DNA from: Candidatus Lachnoclostridium stercoravium
Lineage (GTDB): Bacteria; Bacillota; Clostridia; Lachnospirales; Lachnospiraceae
Assembly (NCBI GenBank): GCA_019118365.1
Contig: DWZA01000026.1
Location: 1 to 64,000, forward strand
Reading direction: 5' to 3'
Length of the DNA: 64,000 bases
In this document: piece after piece, positions 15,968 to 23,694 of the stretch
Layout: each line of letters begins with the position of its first letter
Numbering within the stretch: the first letter of the stretch is position 1
Made by a program: the position numbers and the translations under genes
Notes under the pieces: generated by a model
Told to the model about the DNA's origin: nothing
The model's input: the letters and a program-made list of their open reading frames with translations, nothing else
The model's database searches: none

Positions 15968-17149
15968 ATGGTATACAGATCATTTTTAATAAAGTACGCG
16001 GAGATCGGAACAAAGGGAAAGAACCGGTATGTTTTTGAAGACGCCCTGATCAAACAGATCCGTTTCGCATTAAAAGAAGCAGACGGGAAATTCAAGGTGT
16101 GGAAGGAATCCGGACGGATCTATGTGGACGCGGAAGGCGAGTACGACTACGATGACGTGGTCGGCGCGTTAAAGAGAGTCTTCGGCATTGTATGGATCTG
16201 CCCGATGGTACAGATCGACAACAAAGACTATGAAAACCTGAAAAAAGAAGTAGTCGCTTATATGGACGAAGTCTATCCGGACAAGGCCATTACCTTTAAG
16301 GTAAACGCCAGAAGAGGGGATAAGCAGTATCCTCATATGTCTGAAGAGATCAACCGGGATCTGGGTGAAGTTATTCTAAATGCATTCCCTCAGATCCGTG
16401 TGGACGTGCACCAGCCGGACGTTATGCTCCATGTGGAGATCCGCCACAGGATCAATATCTATTCCCTGATGATTCCAGGGGCGGGAGGAATGCCCATCGG
16501 CACCAACGGAAAGGCCATGCTCCTTCTGTCCGGCGGCATCGACAGCCCGGTAGCCGGCTATATGATCGCGAAACGCGGAGTCGTTATTGAAGCGGTTTAT
16601 TTCCACGCGCCGCCGTACACCAGCGAGCGGGCGAAGCAGAAGGTAGTGGATCTGGCAAAACTGGTGGCCAGGTATGCAGGCCCGATCCGGCTGCACATTG
16701 TAAATTTCACAGATATCCAGCTGTATATTTATGATAAATGCCCTCACGAAGAGCTGACGATCATCATGCGCCGCTATATGATGAAGATCGCGGAGCGGAT
16801 CGCAAAGGATAACGGCTGTATCGGACTGATCACAGGCGAAAGTATCGGCCAGGTGGCTTCCCAGACCCTGCAGTCCCTTGCAGTGACCAACGAAGTATGC
16901 ACCCTTCCGGTTTACCGCCCGCTGATCGGCTTTGACAAACAGGAGATCGTGGACGTATCTGAAAAGATCGATACCTACGAGACTTCCGTGCTGCCTTACG
17001 AAGACTGCTGCACCATCTTTGTAGCAAAACATCCGGTGACAAAGCCGAATATCAACGTGATCCGCAGATCAGAGACAAATCTGGCGGAAAAGATCGACGA
17101 GCTGATGGAAACTGCAGTGGAGACGGCGGAAACTGTGGTGTGCCAGTAA
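15968..17149 (+). CDS. thiI: tRNA 4-thiouridine synthase ThiI
   Basis: A 393-residue enzyme that adenylates U8 of tRNA for sulfur transfer. An NFLD/THUMP region occupies about residues 1-165 and a PP-loop ATPase follows with LLSGGIDSPVAGYM near residue 188. The C-terminal rhodanese domain found in E. coli is absent, as expected in Firmicutes, where the partner desulfurase supplies sulfur directly. It immediately follows that desulfurase. A weak terminator hairpin and a long imperfect inverted repeat lie after the stop. Confidence 0.95.
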   Translation: MVYRSFLIKYAEIGTKGKNRYVFEDALIKQIRFALKEADGKFKVWKESGRIYVDAEGEYDYDDVVGALKRVFGIVWICPMVQIDNKDYENLKKEVVAYMDEVYPDKAITFKVNARRGDKQYPHMSEEINRDLGEVILNAFPQIRVDVHQPDVMLHVEIRHRINIYSLMIPGAGGMPIGTNGKAMLLLSGGIDSPVAGYMIAKRGVVIEAVYFHAPPYTSERAKQKVVDLAKLVARYAGPIRLHIVNFTDIQLYIYDKCPHEELTIIMRRYMMKIAERIAKDNGCIGLITGESIGQVASQTLQSLAVTNEVCTLPVYRPLIGFDKQEIVDVSEKIDTYETSVLPYEDCCTIFVAKHPVTKPNINVIRRSETNLAEKIDELMETAVETAETVVCQ

Positions 17150-17162
17150 ATTTCTGATATTT

Positions 17163-17186
17163 AAGGGCTGCGGGGGCTGCCCTTTT
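17163..17186 (+). terminator. weak terminator after thiI
   Basis: AAGGGC and GCCCTT form a 6-bp stem around a G-rich loop, followed by TT. It is short, so termination may be partial. Confidence 0.4.
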
Positions 17187-17279
17187 GGCGCTTCCCCTCA
17201 TCGCTTCTTTGTTTGAACTTAGAGAAAACCTGAGGAAAGCTCAGGCCGGAAAAGCCAGTCCACATTTGCAGGGACCTTT

Positions 17280-17398
17280 GGAAATCCTTAGTTTCCAGGG
17301 AGCGGCATTATGGACAAAAATCCACTTGTCCGAGTCCGAAGGACGAGTTTGGATTTTTGTCCATGCCCTTTGCCGGTTCCTGGAAGCTTAGAATTTCC
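17280..17398. repeat. long imperfect inverted repeat between thiI and the HPr-like gene
   Basis: This lies in the 368-nt gap 17150-17517, which has no credible gene. The core is a perfect 15-bp repeat (ATGGACAAAAATCCA at 17310-17324, reverse complement at 17350-17364), extended inward by seven more pairs (CTTGTCC / GGACGAG). Outward are arms of about 28 nt that match at roughly three quarters of positions (GGAAATCC...CCAGG). It could fold into one hairpin of about 119 nt. Short frames on both strands read across it but look like by-products. Confidence 0.7.
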
Positions 17399-17452
17399 GG
17401 CTCCGAAACCGCAGATCCTCGCCCCTGGACTGAACTTACTTGCTGATTTTTT

Positions 17453-17481
17453 ACAAAAAAAGAAGCGCTGAAAAGCGCTTC
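17453..17481 (-). terminator. terminator of the HPr-like gene
   Basis: On the minus strand GAAGCGCT, a TTTC loop and AGCGCTTC are followed by seven T. It begins about 37 nt after the gene's stop. Confidence 0.85.
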
Positions 17482-17517
17482 CGATATAAGGTCAATCTTC
17501 AAATTCGAGCCGGACGA

Positions 17518-17751
17518 TTAGGCGATGATATATGGGGACAGAACGCTGAGGATCTCATCAACATTGTTCTCAGCATGGATATTTAAGTCGATCGGCTTGG
17601 AAAGATCCAGGCTGAAAATACCCATAATGGATTTTGCATCGATCACGTATCTTCCGGATACCAGATCAAAATCTGCGTCGAACTTAGTTAAATCATTTAC
17701 GAAAGATTTAACTTTATCAATGGAATTTAAAGAAATGCGAACTGTTTTCAT
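17518..17751 (-). CDS. HPr-fold protein lacking the active-site histidine
   Basis: A 77-residue protein aligning with PTS phosphocarrier HPr over its whole length (TKFDADFDLVSG, then DAKSIMGIFSLDL). The regulatory serine motif is kept: Ser41 in KSIMG, equivalent to HPr Ser46. The phosphoryl-accepting loop (GLHARPA in HPr) is missing and replaced by a shorter NSIDKV segment, so it cannot act as a normal PTS carrier. By analogy with Crh of B. subtilis it may be a regulatory HPr-like protein. The start is chosen from AAGGAG about 8 nt upstream. It has its own promoter, leader hairpin and terminator. Confidence 0.8.
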   Translation of the reverse strand: MKTVRISLNSIDKVKSFVNDLTKFDADFDLVSGRYVIDAKSIMGIFSLDLSKPIDLNIHAENNVDEILSVLSPYIIA

Positions 17752-17782
17752 GTGAATAACCTCCTTATGTACGGTTTCGTTT

Positions 17783-17812
17783 TTGTGAACCGTCTTCATA
17801 AGTCAATACTAT
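17783..17812 (+). promoter_or_regulatory. possible mtaB promoter overlapping the divergent promoter
   Basis: TTGTGA (17783-17788) and TACTAT (17807-17812) are 18 bp apart on the plus strand. The -10 shares its bases with the -10 of the minus-strand promoter. Confidence 0.45.
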
Positions 17813-17834
17813 AAAAATATGACAGAAAAGTCAA
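17806..17834 (-). promoter_or_regulatory. promoter of the HPr-like gene
   Basis: On the minus strand TTGACT (17834-17829), 17 bp, then TAGTAT (17811-17806). The leader contains an ACGGTT / AACCGT hairpin just before the ribosome binding site. Confidence 0.65.
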
Positions 17835-17855
17835 TAGAGAATTGGAGAAAATACA

Positions 17856-19187
17856 ATGAGAAAAGCAGCCTTCCACAATTTGGGATGTAAGGTAAACTCC
17901 TACGAGACAGAGGCGATGGAACAGCTTTTGGAAGCTGCCGGCTATGAGATCGTACCCTTTGCTCCCGGAGCGGACGTCTATATCATCAATACCTGCTCGG
18001 TTACAAATATCGCGGATAAGAAATCGCGGCAGATGCTCCACCGGGCAAAAAAAATGGATCCGTCCGCCCTGGTGGTGGCGGTTGGCTGTTATGTCCAGGC
18101 GGCCGGCGAAGAACTGGCTGTCGATAAGGCGGTGGATATCGTTGTTGGAAATAACAGGAAAAAGGATCTGGTGCAGATCCTTGAGGAACATTTCAGGAAA
18201 AAAGAAGGGGTTCCGGATTCTTATGTGATCGATATCGCGGATACTCATGAATACGAAGAACTGCATATTGACAGGATCAGCGAGCATACCCGCGCGTTCA
18301 TCAAGGTGCAGGACGGCTGCAATCAGTTCTGCAGCTACTGTATCATCCCGTATACCAGGGGAAGGATCCGTAGCCGCAGGCCGGAAGCAGTCCTGGAAGA
18401 AGTCAAAAATCTGGTGGCCAACGGATATAAGGAGATCGTCCTTACCGGGATCCATTTAAGCTCATACGGCAGGGATTTTCCGGAAGGCGAGTCTGTCAGC
18501 CTGCTGGATCTGATCCTGGCTGTAGAAAAAACAGAAGGGCTTTCCAGACTCCGCCTGGGATCCCTGGAACCGCGTATCGTGACCAGGGAATTTGCAGAGA
18601 CGCTGGCGGGCCTGGAAAAGATATGCCCCCATTTCCACCTGTCTTTGCAGAGCGGCTGCGACGAGACGTTAAAACGCATGAACCGCCATTATACTACCCA
18701 GGAGTATCTGGAGGGCTGCCAGATCCTGCGGCAGGCGTTTAAAAATCCGGCGATCACCACCGACGTGATCGTGGGATTTCCGGGTGAGACCGACGAAGAG
18801 TTCGAGACTACGGAAAAATTCCTCCGCCAGGTAAATTTTTACGAAATGCACGTATTTAAGTACAGCAGGAGAAAAGGGACCCGCGCGGACCGCATGGAAT
18901 GCCAGATCCCGGAGCAGATCAAGGCGGAGCGCAGCGACCGTCTCCTTACGCTGGAAAAAGATATGTCAAAATCCTACAGGGAAAGTTTCCTGGGAAAAAA
19001 TCTGGAGATACTATTGGAAGACAGAGTCCTGGTGGATGGGAAAACCTATCTTACAGGCCATACAAAAGAGTACGTAAAAGCGGCCGTACCCTGCGATATT
19101 GGAAAAAAGGGCGGCTTTGTCACCGGAAAGGCGGAGAGATTTCTTACTGACGAGATCCTTCTTCTTACCGGCTGCTCTGCATGTTAA
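17856..19187 (+). CDS. mtaB: tRNA t6A37 methylthiotransferase MtaB
   Basis: A radical-SAM enzyme of 443 residues that converts t6A37 to ms2t6A37 in tRNAs reading ANN codons. The N-terminal UPF0004 domain carries the three cluster cysteines (in NLGCKVN, NTCSV and VGCYV). The radical-SAM cluster CNQFCSYC begins at Cys155, and a TRAM-like domain ends the protein. MtaB rather than MiaB is indicated by the HNLGCKVNSYETEAM start. GGAG lies upstream of ATG 17856. A nested pair of palindromes follows its stop by 4 nt. Confidence 0.93.
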   Translation: MRKAAFHNLGCKVNSYETEAMEQLLEAAGYEIVPFAPGADVYIINTCSVTNIADKKSRQMLHRAKKMDPSALVVAVGCYVQAAGEELAVDKAVDIVVGNNRKKDLVQILEEHFRKKEGVPDSYVIDIADTHEYEELHIDRISEHTRAFIKVQDGCNQFCSYCIIPYTRGRIRSRRPEAVLEEVKNLVANGYKEIVLTGIHLSSYGRDFPEGESVSLLDLILAVEKTEGLSRLRLGSLEPRIVTREFAETLAGLEKICPHFHLSLQSGCDETLKRMNRHYTTQEYLEGCQILRQAFKNPAITTDVIVGFPGETDEEFETTEKFLRQVNFYEMHVFKYSRRKGTRADRMECQIPEQIKAERSDRLLTLEKDMSKSYRESFLGKNLEILLEDRVLVDGKTYLTGHTKEYVKAAVPCDIGKKGGFVTGKAERFLTDEILLLTGCSAC

Positions 19188-19191
19188 ATTA

Positions 19192-19409
19192 GTAATAGTT
19201 CAGGACGGCAGATAGTTCTTGTTTTGTAACAGTTCAGCCGTGTATCTTCCCTCCAGCACAGAATGTGCTGGAGGGAAGCCCTGGATGTCATCCTTATACC
19301 AGGATATATGTTAAATCGCTTTTACAAGCAAGCTTGTAACGCTCTTTATCATATATCCTGGCGCACGGCTGAACTGTTACCCGATTTTCCCGCCGTCCTG
19401 GGCTGTTAC
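19192..19409. repeat. outer palindrome ends enclosing element copy 2
   Basis: GTAATAGTTCAGGACGGCAG (19192-19211) is the near reverse complement of 19390-19409 (about four mismatches in 20). These ends resemble the termini of the 155-bp family but diverge after GTTCAG. Copy 2 lies between them, which looks like an element inserted inside a related element. Confidence 0.65.
19226..19380 (+). repeat. 155-bp palindromic element, copy 2
   Basis: Same architecture and exact length as copy 1, with only a few substitutions. Terminal repeats GTAACAGTTCAGCCGTG and reverse complement are perfect here. It lies between mtaB and the ireB promoter. Confidence 0.9.
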
Positions 19410-19420
19410 AAAAATTTCTC

Positions 19421-19449
19421 TTTACGAATGGAAAATTTTGGTTTAGAAT
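19421..19449 (+). promoter_or_regulatory. promoter of the ireB-ruvX operon
   Basis: TTTACG (19421-19426), 17 bp, TAGAAT (19444-19449), 12 bp past the outer palindrome. Confidence 0.55.
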
Positions 19450-19479
19450 GATATAGAACAGTTAAAGGACGTGAGTAAG

Positions 19480-19743
19480 ATGGGCGAAATTCGTGACACA
19501 CAATATTTTCAGTCAGTTCAGGAAAATAAGATGGATGTAAGCCAGATCCTGGAACAGGTATATGTAGCGCTGACGGAGAAGGGATACAACCCTGTGAACC
19601 AGATCGTAGGCTACATCATGTCCGGGGATCCGACTTATATTACAAGCCATAAGAATGCAAGAAGCCTGATCATGAAGGCGGAACGTGACGAGATCTTGGA
19701 AGAGCTGATGGCTGTGTATATTGATACCAGACTGAAAAAGTAA
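19480..19743 (+). CDS. IreB family regulatory phosphoprotein (UPF0297)
   Basis: An 87-residue protein matching the UPF0297/IreB family throughout: NTQYF-like [47 protein letters not shown] and ERDEILEEL (shown here in parts). In Enterococcus faecalis IreB is phosphorylated by the kinase IreK and modulates cephalosporin tolerance; in this organism the role is inferred. ATG 19480 is preferred, with AAAGGA about 10 nt upstream; GTG 19471 is too close to it. The order with ruvX and a DUF1292 gene is widely conserved in Firmicutes. Confidence 0.9.
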   Translation: MGEIRDTQYFQSVQENKMDVSQILEQVYVALTEKGYNPVNQIVGYIMSGDPTYITSHKNARSLIMKAERDEILEELMAVYIDTRLKK

Positions 19744-19870
19744 GAGCAATGGATATGGAAGGCTGCCATTTCCTTTTCACAGTATCCGGCAGGAAGCGCC
19801 GCCAGCGCACACTTTCGGAACCGCGGAGATGGGAGCCTCTAATTTTGATGGAATCGACATTGGTGGTAAT

Positions 19871-20314
19871 ATGAGGATCATTGGTTTGGATTACGGCTCA
19901 AAAACGGTCGGAGTAGCAGTCAGCGATGAACTGGGCCTGACTGCCCAGGGCCTGGAGACGATCACACGGGAAGATGAGAATAAATTGCGCAAGACCCTTC
20001 GGAGGATCGAAGAGCTGGCTGCCGCATATCAGGCGGAAGCCATCGTGCTGGGACTTCCCAAGAATATGAACAATACCTCCGGAGAGCGGGTCCAGCGCTG
20101 CGAAGAATTTAAAGAGATGCTGGAAAGAAGGATCGGCATTCCCGTCCATTTCTGGGACGAACGTCTGACAACTGTAGCTGCAGAAAGGGTTCTGATGGAA
20201 AGCGGAGTCCGCAGGGAAAACAGAAAAGAAGTGATCGATAAAGTGGCGGCCGCCCTGATCCTTCAGGGGTATCTGGACTGGAAAAGCAACGGAGTGGAGA
20301 AAAAAGATGACTGA
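19871..20314 (+). CDS. ruvX: RuvX/YqgF family nuclease
   Basis: A 147-residue RNase H-fold protein of the YqgF family, linked to 16S rRNA 5'-end maturation and to Holliday junction resolution. It begins with the family motif [19 protein letters not shown], has [16 protein letters not shown] in the middle and the [14 protein letters not shown] motif with catalytic acids near the end. ATG 19871 gives the standard N-terminus; the nearest purine site (GGTGGT) is weak. The 3' end overlaps the next gene by 8 nt. Confidence 0.92.
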   Translation: MRIIGLDYGSKTVGVAVSDELGLTAQGLETITREDENKLRKTLRRIEELAAAYQAEAIVLGLPKNMNNTSGERVQRCEEFKEMLERRIGIPVHFWDERLTTVAAERVLMESGVRRENRKEVIDKVAAALILQGYLDWKSNGVEKKDD

Positions 20315-20582
20315 TGAAAAAAAGATTACGATGACTGCCGACAGCGGCGAGTCAGTGGATTTTTATGTTCTGGAGGAAACCAGGATAGGCGGAACAGACT
20401 ATCTTCTGGTAACGGATGAAATGGATGAGGAAGACGGAGAGTGCTATATTTTAAAGGACCTTTCCGGAGCAGAAGACGACCAGGCTGTTTATGAATTTGT
20501 AGAAAACGATGAGGAACTGGACTATTTATATCGGATATTTTCAGAGCTTCTGAACGATGCCGATGTTGAAATAGAAAAATAA
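20307..20582 (+). CDS. DUF1292 family protein
   Basis: A 91-residue, very acidic protein. It is the usual partner of ireB and ruvX (YrzB-like). The core is [19 protein letters not shown], a [20 protein letters not shown] strand pair, and a tail rich in Asp/Glu. The function is unknown; no catalytic motif is apparent. It overlaps ruvX by 8 nt. The bases directly after its stop continue in the same frame into a recognisable C-terminal half of a Fur-type regulator, suggesting that a deletion removed the start of fur and joined the remainder here. Confidence 0.85.
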   Translation: MTDEKKITMTADSGESVDFYVLEETRIGGTDYLLVTDEMDEEDGECYILKDLSGAEDDQAVYEFVENDEELDYLYRIFSELLNDADVEIEK

Positions 20583-20751
20583 TACCATCGCTGTCATGCC
20601 GCCTGTCTGAATTGTGAAAAGGCTGTTTCCTTTGGGGACGGGTATACAGGAACAGCCGGAGAAGGCGTAAGAGACAGAACCGGTCATGAAGCGGCGGACC
20701 ATAAAGTAAAATTGTACGGATACTGCAGAAAATGCAGTAAGAAAGGCGAAA
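20583..20751 (+). pseudogene. remnant of a Fur/PerR family regulator (C-terminal half)
   Basis: Read in frame from 20583, the 199-nt gap between the DUF1292 gene and RNase J translates to YHRCHAACLNCEKAVSF, then RTGHEAADHKVKLYGYCRKC. This contains both CxxC pairs of the Fur structural zinc site and the GHEVxDHKxxxYGxCxxC hallmark of the Fur dimerisation domain. There is no start codon with a ribosome site, and the DNA-binding half is missing. The frame runs on past this homology to a TAA at 20805. Fur genes do occur at this position in related clostridia, which supports decay in place. Confidence 0.65.
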
Positions 20752-20781
20752 GACGGAGAAAAAGAATTTGGAGGTATCAGA

Positions 20782-22458
20782 TTGAAAAAACAGAAAACAG
20801 AAAATAACAATGCAAAGGTGAAGATCATCCCCCTTGGAGGGTTGGAACAGATCGGTATGAACATCACTGCGTTCGAGTACGAGGACAGTATCATCGTGGT
20901 GGACTGCGGCCTTGCGTTCCCAAGCGACGACATGCTGGGGATCGATCTTGTGATCCCGGACGTGACATATCTGAAGCAGAACATTAACAAGGTCAAGGGT
21001 TTTGTTATCACCCATGGCCATGAAGACCATATCGGCGCTCTTCCTTACATCCTTCAGCAGGTAAACGTGCCGGTATACGGAACCAAGCTTACGATCGGAC
21101 TGATCAATAATAAACTGAAAGAACATAATCTTTTAAAAACCACAAGAAGGAAAGTCGTAAAGCACGGCCAGTCCATTAATCTGGGCTGCTTCCGGATCGA
21201 ATTTATCAAGACGAATCACAGTATCGCCGATGCTTCCGCTCTGGCAATCTTTACGCCGGCGGGCATTATCCTTCACACCGGAGACTTTAAGATCGATTAC
21301 ACGCCTGTATTCGGCGAACCGGCGGATCTGCAGAGATTTGCAGAGCTTGGAAAGAAAGGCGTGCTGGCGCTGATGTGCGACAGTACCAACGCCATCCGCC
21401 CAGGCTTTACTATGTCTGAGAGGACCGTAGGAAAGACCTTTGATACGATCTTTAACGAGCACCAGGACAGAAGGATCATCATAGCCACTTTCGCGTCTAA
21501 TGTGGACCGGGTGCAGCAGATCATCAATTCCGCCTATAAATACGGCAGGAAAGTAGTCGTAGAAGGGCGCAGCATGGTCAACGTCATCGGCACTGCCAGC
21601 GAGCTGGGCTATATCAATATCCCGGATAAGACGCTGATCGACATCGAGCAGCTGAAGAATTACAAGGACGAGCAGACGGTCCTGATCACCACAGGAAGCC
21701 AGGGAGAGACGATGGCAGCCTTATCCCGTATGGCGGCTTCCCTCCATAAAAAGGTTACGATCAAGCCGGGGGATGTGGTAGTATTAAGCTCCAATCCGAT
21801 CCCAGGCAATGAAAAAGCAGTTTCCAAGGTCATCAACGAACTGTCCATGAAGGGAGCGGAAGTGATCTCCCAGGATACCCACGTATCCGGCCATGCCTGC
21901 CAGGAAGAGATCAAGCTGATCTATTCTCTGGTCCATCCGAAATACGCGCTGCCGGTCCACGGGGAATACCGCCATCTGATGGCCCAGAAATCCCTGGCGG
22001 AATCCATGGGCATCCCCAAAGAAAACGTGGTCATCATGTCTTCCGGAGATGTTGTGGAGATCGGACAGGATTCCTGCGAGACAGTAGGAAGAGTCCAGGC
22101 CGGATCGATCCTGGTTGACGGACTGGGCGTAGGAGACGTTGGGAACATCGTATTGAGAGACAGACAGAACCTGGCGCAGAACGGTATCATCATCATCGTT
22201 CTCACTCTGGAAAAATACAGCGGACAGCTCCTTGCAGGGCCGGATATCGTATCCAGAGGATTCGTATACGTCCGCGAGTCGGAAGACCTTATGGAAGAAG
22301 CGAGAAACGTAGTGGTAGAGGCGGTGGACGACTGCCTGAACCATCATATCAATGACTGGGGTAAGATCAAGAACATCATCCGCGACAGCTTAAGCGATTA
22401 TCTGTGGAAGAAGATGAAGAGAAATCCGATGATCCTGCCCATCATTATGGAAGTCTGA
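20782..22458 (+). CDS. ribonuclease J
   Basis: A 558-residue metallo-beta-lactamase/beta-CASP ribonuclease for mRNA decay and rRNA processing. The two-zinc motif HGHEDHIGALP lies near residues 76-85, with LHTGDFKID, MCDSTNA and the beta-CASP motifs (TTGSQGE, SSNPIPGNE, VSGHACQEE, PVHGEYRHL) following. The start is TTG 20782, about 7 nt behind TTGGAGG; no in-frame ATG exists near this N-terminus. The gene is monocistronic, ending in a 15-bp terminator. A decayed fur remnant lies just upstream. Confidence 0.94.
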   Translation: MKKQKTENNNAKVKIIPLGGLEQIGMNITAFEYEDSIIVVDCGLAFPSDDMLGIDLVIPDVTYLKQNINKVKGFVITHGHEDHIGALPYILQQVNVPVYGTKLTIGLINNKLKEHNLLKTTRRKVVKHGQSINLGCFRIEFIKTNHSIADASALAIFTPAGIILHTGDFKIDYTPVFGEPADLQRFAELGKKGVLALMCDSTNAIRPGFTMSERTVGKTFDTIFNEHQDRRIIIATFASNVDRVQQIINSAYKYGRKVVVEGRSMVNVIGTASELGYINIPDKTLIDIEQLKNYKDEQTVLITTGSQGETMAALSRMAASLHKKVTIKPGDVVVLSSNPIPGNEKAVSKVINELSMKGAEVISQDTHVSGHACQEEIKLIYSLVHPKYALPVHGEYRHLMAQKSLAESMGIPKENVVIMSSGDVVEIGQDSCETVGRVQAGSILVDGLGVGDVGNIVLRDRQNLAQNGIIIIVLTLEKYSGQLLAGPDIVSRGFVYVRESEDLMEEARNVVVEAVDDCLNHHINDWGKIKNIIRDSLSDYLWKKMKRNPMILPIIMEV

Positions 22459-22477
22459 CAGCAGGCGGATCCATGGC

Positions 22478-22525
22478 AAAGATCGTTCCGGATGCAGGAG
22501 GAGCTCCGGAACGATCTTTGTTTTT
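22478..22525 (+). terminator. terminator of RNase J
   Basis: A perfect 15-bp stem (AAAGATCGTTCCGGA / TCCGGAACGATCTTT) followed by GTTTTT. Confidence 0.92.
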
Positions 22526-22540
22526 GATGGAAGGACTGTG

Positions 22541-22569
22541 TTGATTAAATAGAAGAAAGTAGTTATAAT
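22541..22569 (+). promoter_or_regulatory. promoter of the mltG-like to recO operon
   Basis: TTGATT (22541-22546), 17 bp, TATAAT (22564-22569). It lies 50 bp before the first start. Confidence 0.8.
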
Positions 22570-22618
22570 CTATAGATAAACAAAAAAGTGATTGTTACAA
22601 GGCATAAAGGAATTTGAT

Positions 22619-23008
22619 ATGGGCTATCGAAGAGAAGGAAGCGTGGCGGCAGGCATCCTGGGCCTGGCGGGAAAGATCATCATATATGTGGCAGTAGGAT
22701 TTTTGCTGTACGAGGGCGTGACAAAAGGCTACGCCTTCGGCTATGAGGTGTTTTATCCTACGGCAGTGGAAGCGGAACCTGGGACGGACCGGACCGTGAC
22801 CATAAGCGAAGGGGAGACGGCTTCCCAGGCGGCTGATCAGCTGGCAGAAGCCGGACTGATAAAAAGCAGATACGTATTTATGGTACAGGCTATTTTCTAT
22901 GATTATACCATCTATCCTGGAACCTATGAGCTGAATACGTCGATGACATCAAAAGAGATGCTGGAGCAGCTGAGCACCATGCCGGCAGAAGAAGGAGAAG
23001 ACGGATGA
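22619..23008 (+). CDS. MltG/YceG-like protein without catalytic domain
   Basis: A 129-residue protein with one N-terminal transmembrane helix (about residues 18-40). An extracytoplasmic domain follows that matches the LysM-like N-terminal part of endolytic transglycosylase MltG (VTISEGETASQAADQLAEAG, then YPGTYELNTSMTSKEMLEQL). The catalytic half with the essential glutamate is missing; full MltG is about 330-380 residues. ATG 22619 is chosen because AAAGGA lies about 9 nt upstream. It heads the trmR operon and overlaps trmR by 4 nt, the position mltG (yrrL) holds in B. subtilis. Confidence 0.75.
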   Translation: MGYRREGSVAAGILGLAGKIIIYVAVGFLLYEGVTKGYAFGYEVFYPTAVEAEPGTDRTVTISEGETASQAADQLAEAGLIKSRYVFMVQAIFYDYTIYPGTYELNTSMTSKEMLEQLSTMPAEEGEDG

Positions 23009-23661
23009 TCGTAAATGAAAGAATTACCGGATATATCCGCTCCCTGGACCAGGGGGACGGACCTCTTTGCGGCGAGATCGAAAAAAAGGCGCGGGCGGAG
23101 GATGTTCCTATCATACGGCGGGAAACAGCCGCCCTGTTAAAGGCGATCATAGCGGGAAAGCAGCCGAAAAAGATCCTGGAGGTAGGAACGGCGGTAGGCT
23201 ATTCCGCCCTGCTGATGTGCCGCGTCATGCCGGAGGACTGCCATATTACCACCATTGAAAAATATGCGCCGAGGATAGCCGAAGCCAGGAAAAATTTTCA
23301 GAAAGCAGGGGAAGAAGGAAGGATCACTTTGCTGGAAGGAGACGCCACAGACTGGCTGACCTCCCTTTGCCGGGACAATGCGCAGTTCGATCTTATTTTT
23401 ATGGATGCCGCCAAAGGGCAGTATCTGCACTGGCTCCCTATGATCCTGGATCTGCTTCCCGCAGGCGGTATCCTTTTTTCTGATAATGTATTCCAGGAAG
23501 GGGACATCGCTCAGTCCCGATTTGCGGTAGAGCGGAGGGACCGGACGATCCATAAGCGGATGCGGGAATATCTTTACGAACTGACCCACCACAGCAGGCT
23601 GCAGACTTCCCTGATCCCCATCGGGGACGGCGCGGCCCTGAGCGTAAAAAAATACAGCTGA
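23005..23661 (+). CDS. trmR: tRNA 5-hydroxyuridine methyltransferase TrmR (YrrM)
   Basis: A 218-residue class I SAM-dependent O-methyltransferase of the catechol-OMT type: ILEVGTAVGYSALLM SAM loop, TTIEKYAPRIAEAR, FIFMDAAKGQY-like LIFMDAAKGQ and GGILFSDNV. In B. subtilis YrrM (TrmR) makes 5-methoxyuridine at tRNA position 34 from the hydroxyuridine produced by the U32 proteins encoded next to it; the same gene order here supports the assignment. Its stop codon lies in ATACAGCTGAACGATTGC, which resembles the terminal repeat of the 155-bp element family. Confidence 0.87.
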   Translation: MIVNERITGYIRSLDQGDGPLCGEIEKKARAEDVPIIRRETAALLKAIIAGKQPKKILEVGTAVGYSALLMCRVMPEDCHITTIEKYAPRIAEARKNFQKAGEEGRITLLEGDATDWLTSLCRDNAQFDLIFMDAAKGQYLHWLPMILDLLPAGGILFSDNVFQEGDIAQSRFAVERRDRTIHKRMREYLYELTHHSRLQTSLIPIGDGAALSVKKYS

Positions 23662-23669
23662 ACGATTGC
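23652..23669. repeat. possible end fragment of the 155-bp family at the trmR stop
   Basis: ATACAGCTGAACGATTGC compares with the family terminus ATACACGGCTGAACTGTTAC (reverse orientation). The trmR stop TGA is inside it. The match is short and degenerate. Confidence 0.35.
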
Positions 23670-23694
23670 AGAAATAAAAGGAAAGGAACACTAC

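Noticed and set aside
17185-17502. Short frames on both strands over the long inverted repeat after thiI
   Set aside because: They arise from the symmetry of the repeat and lack ribosome sites.
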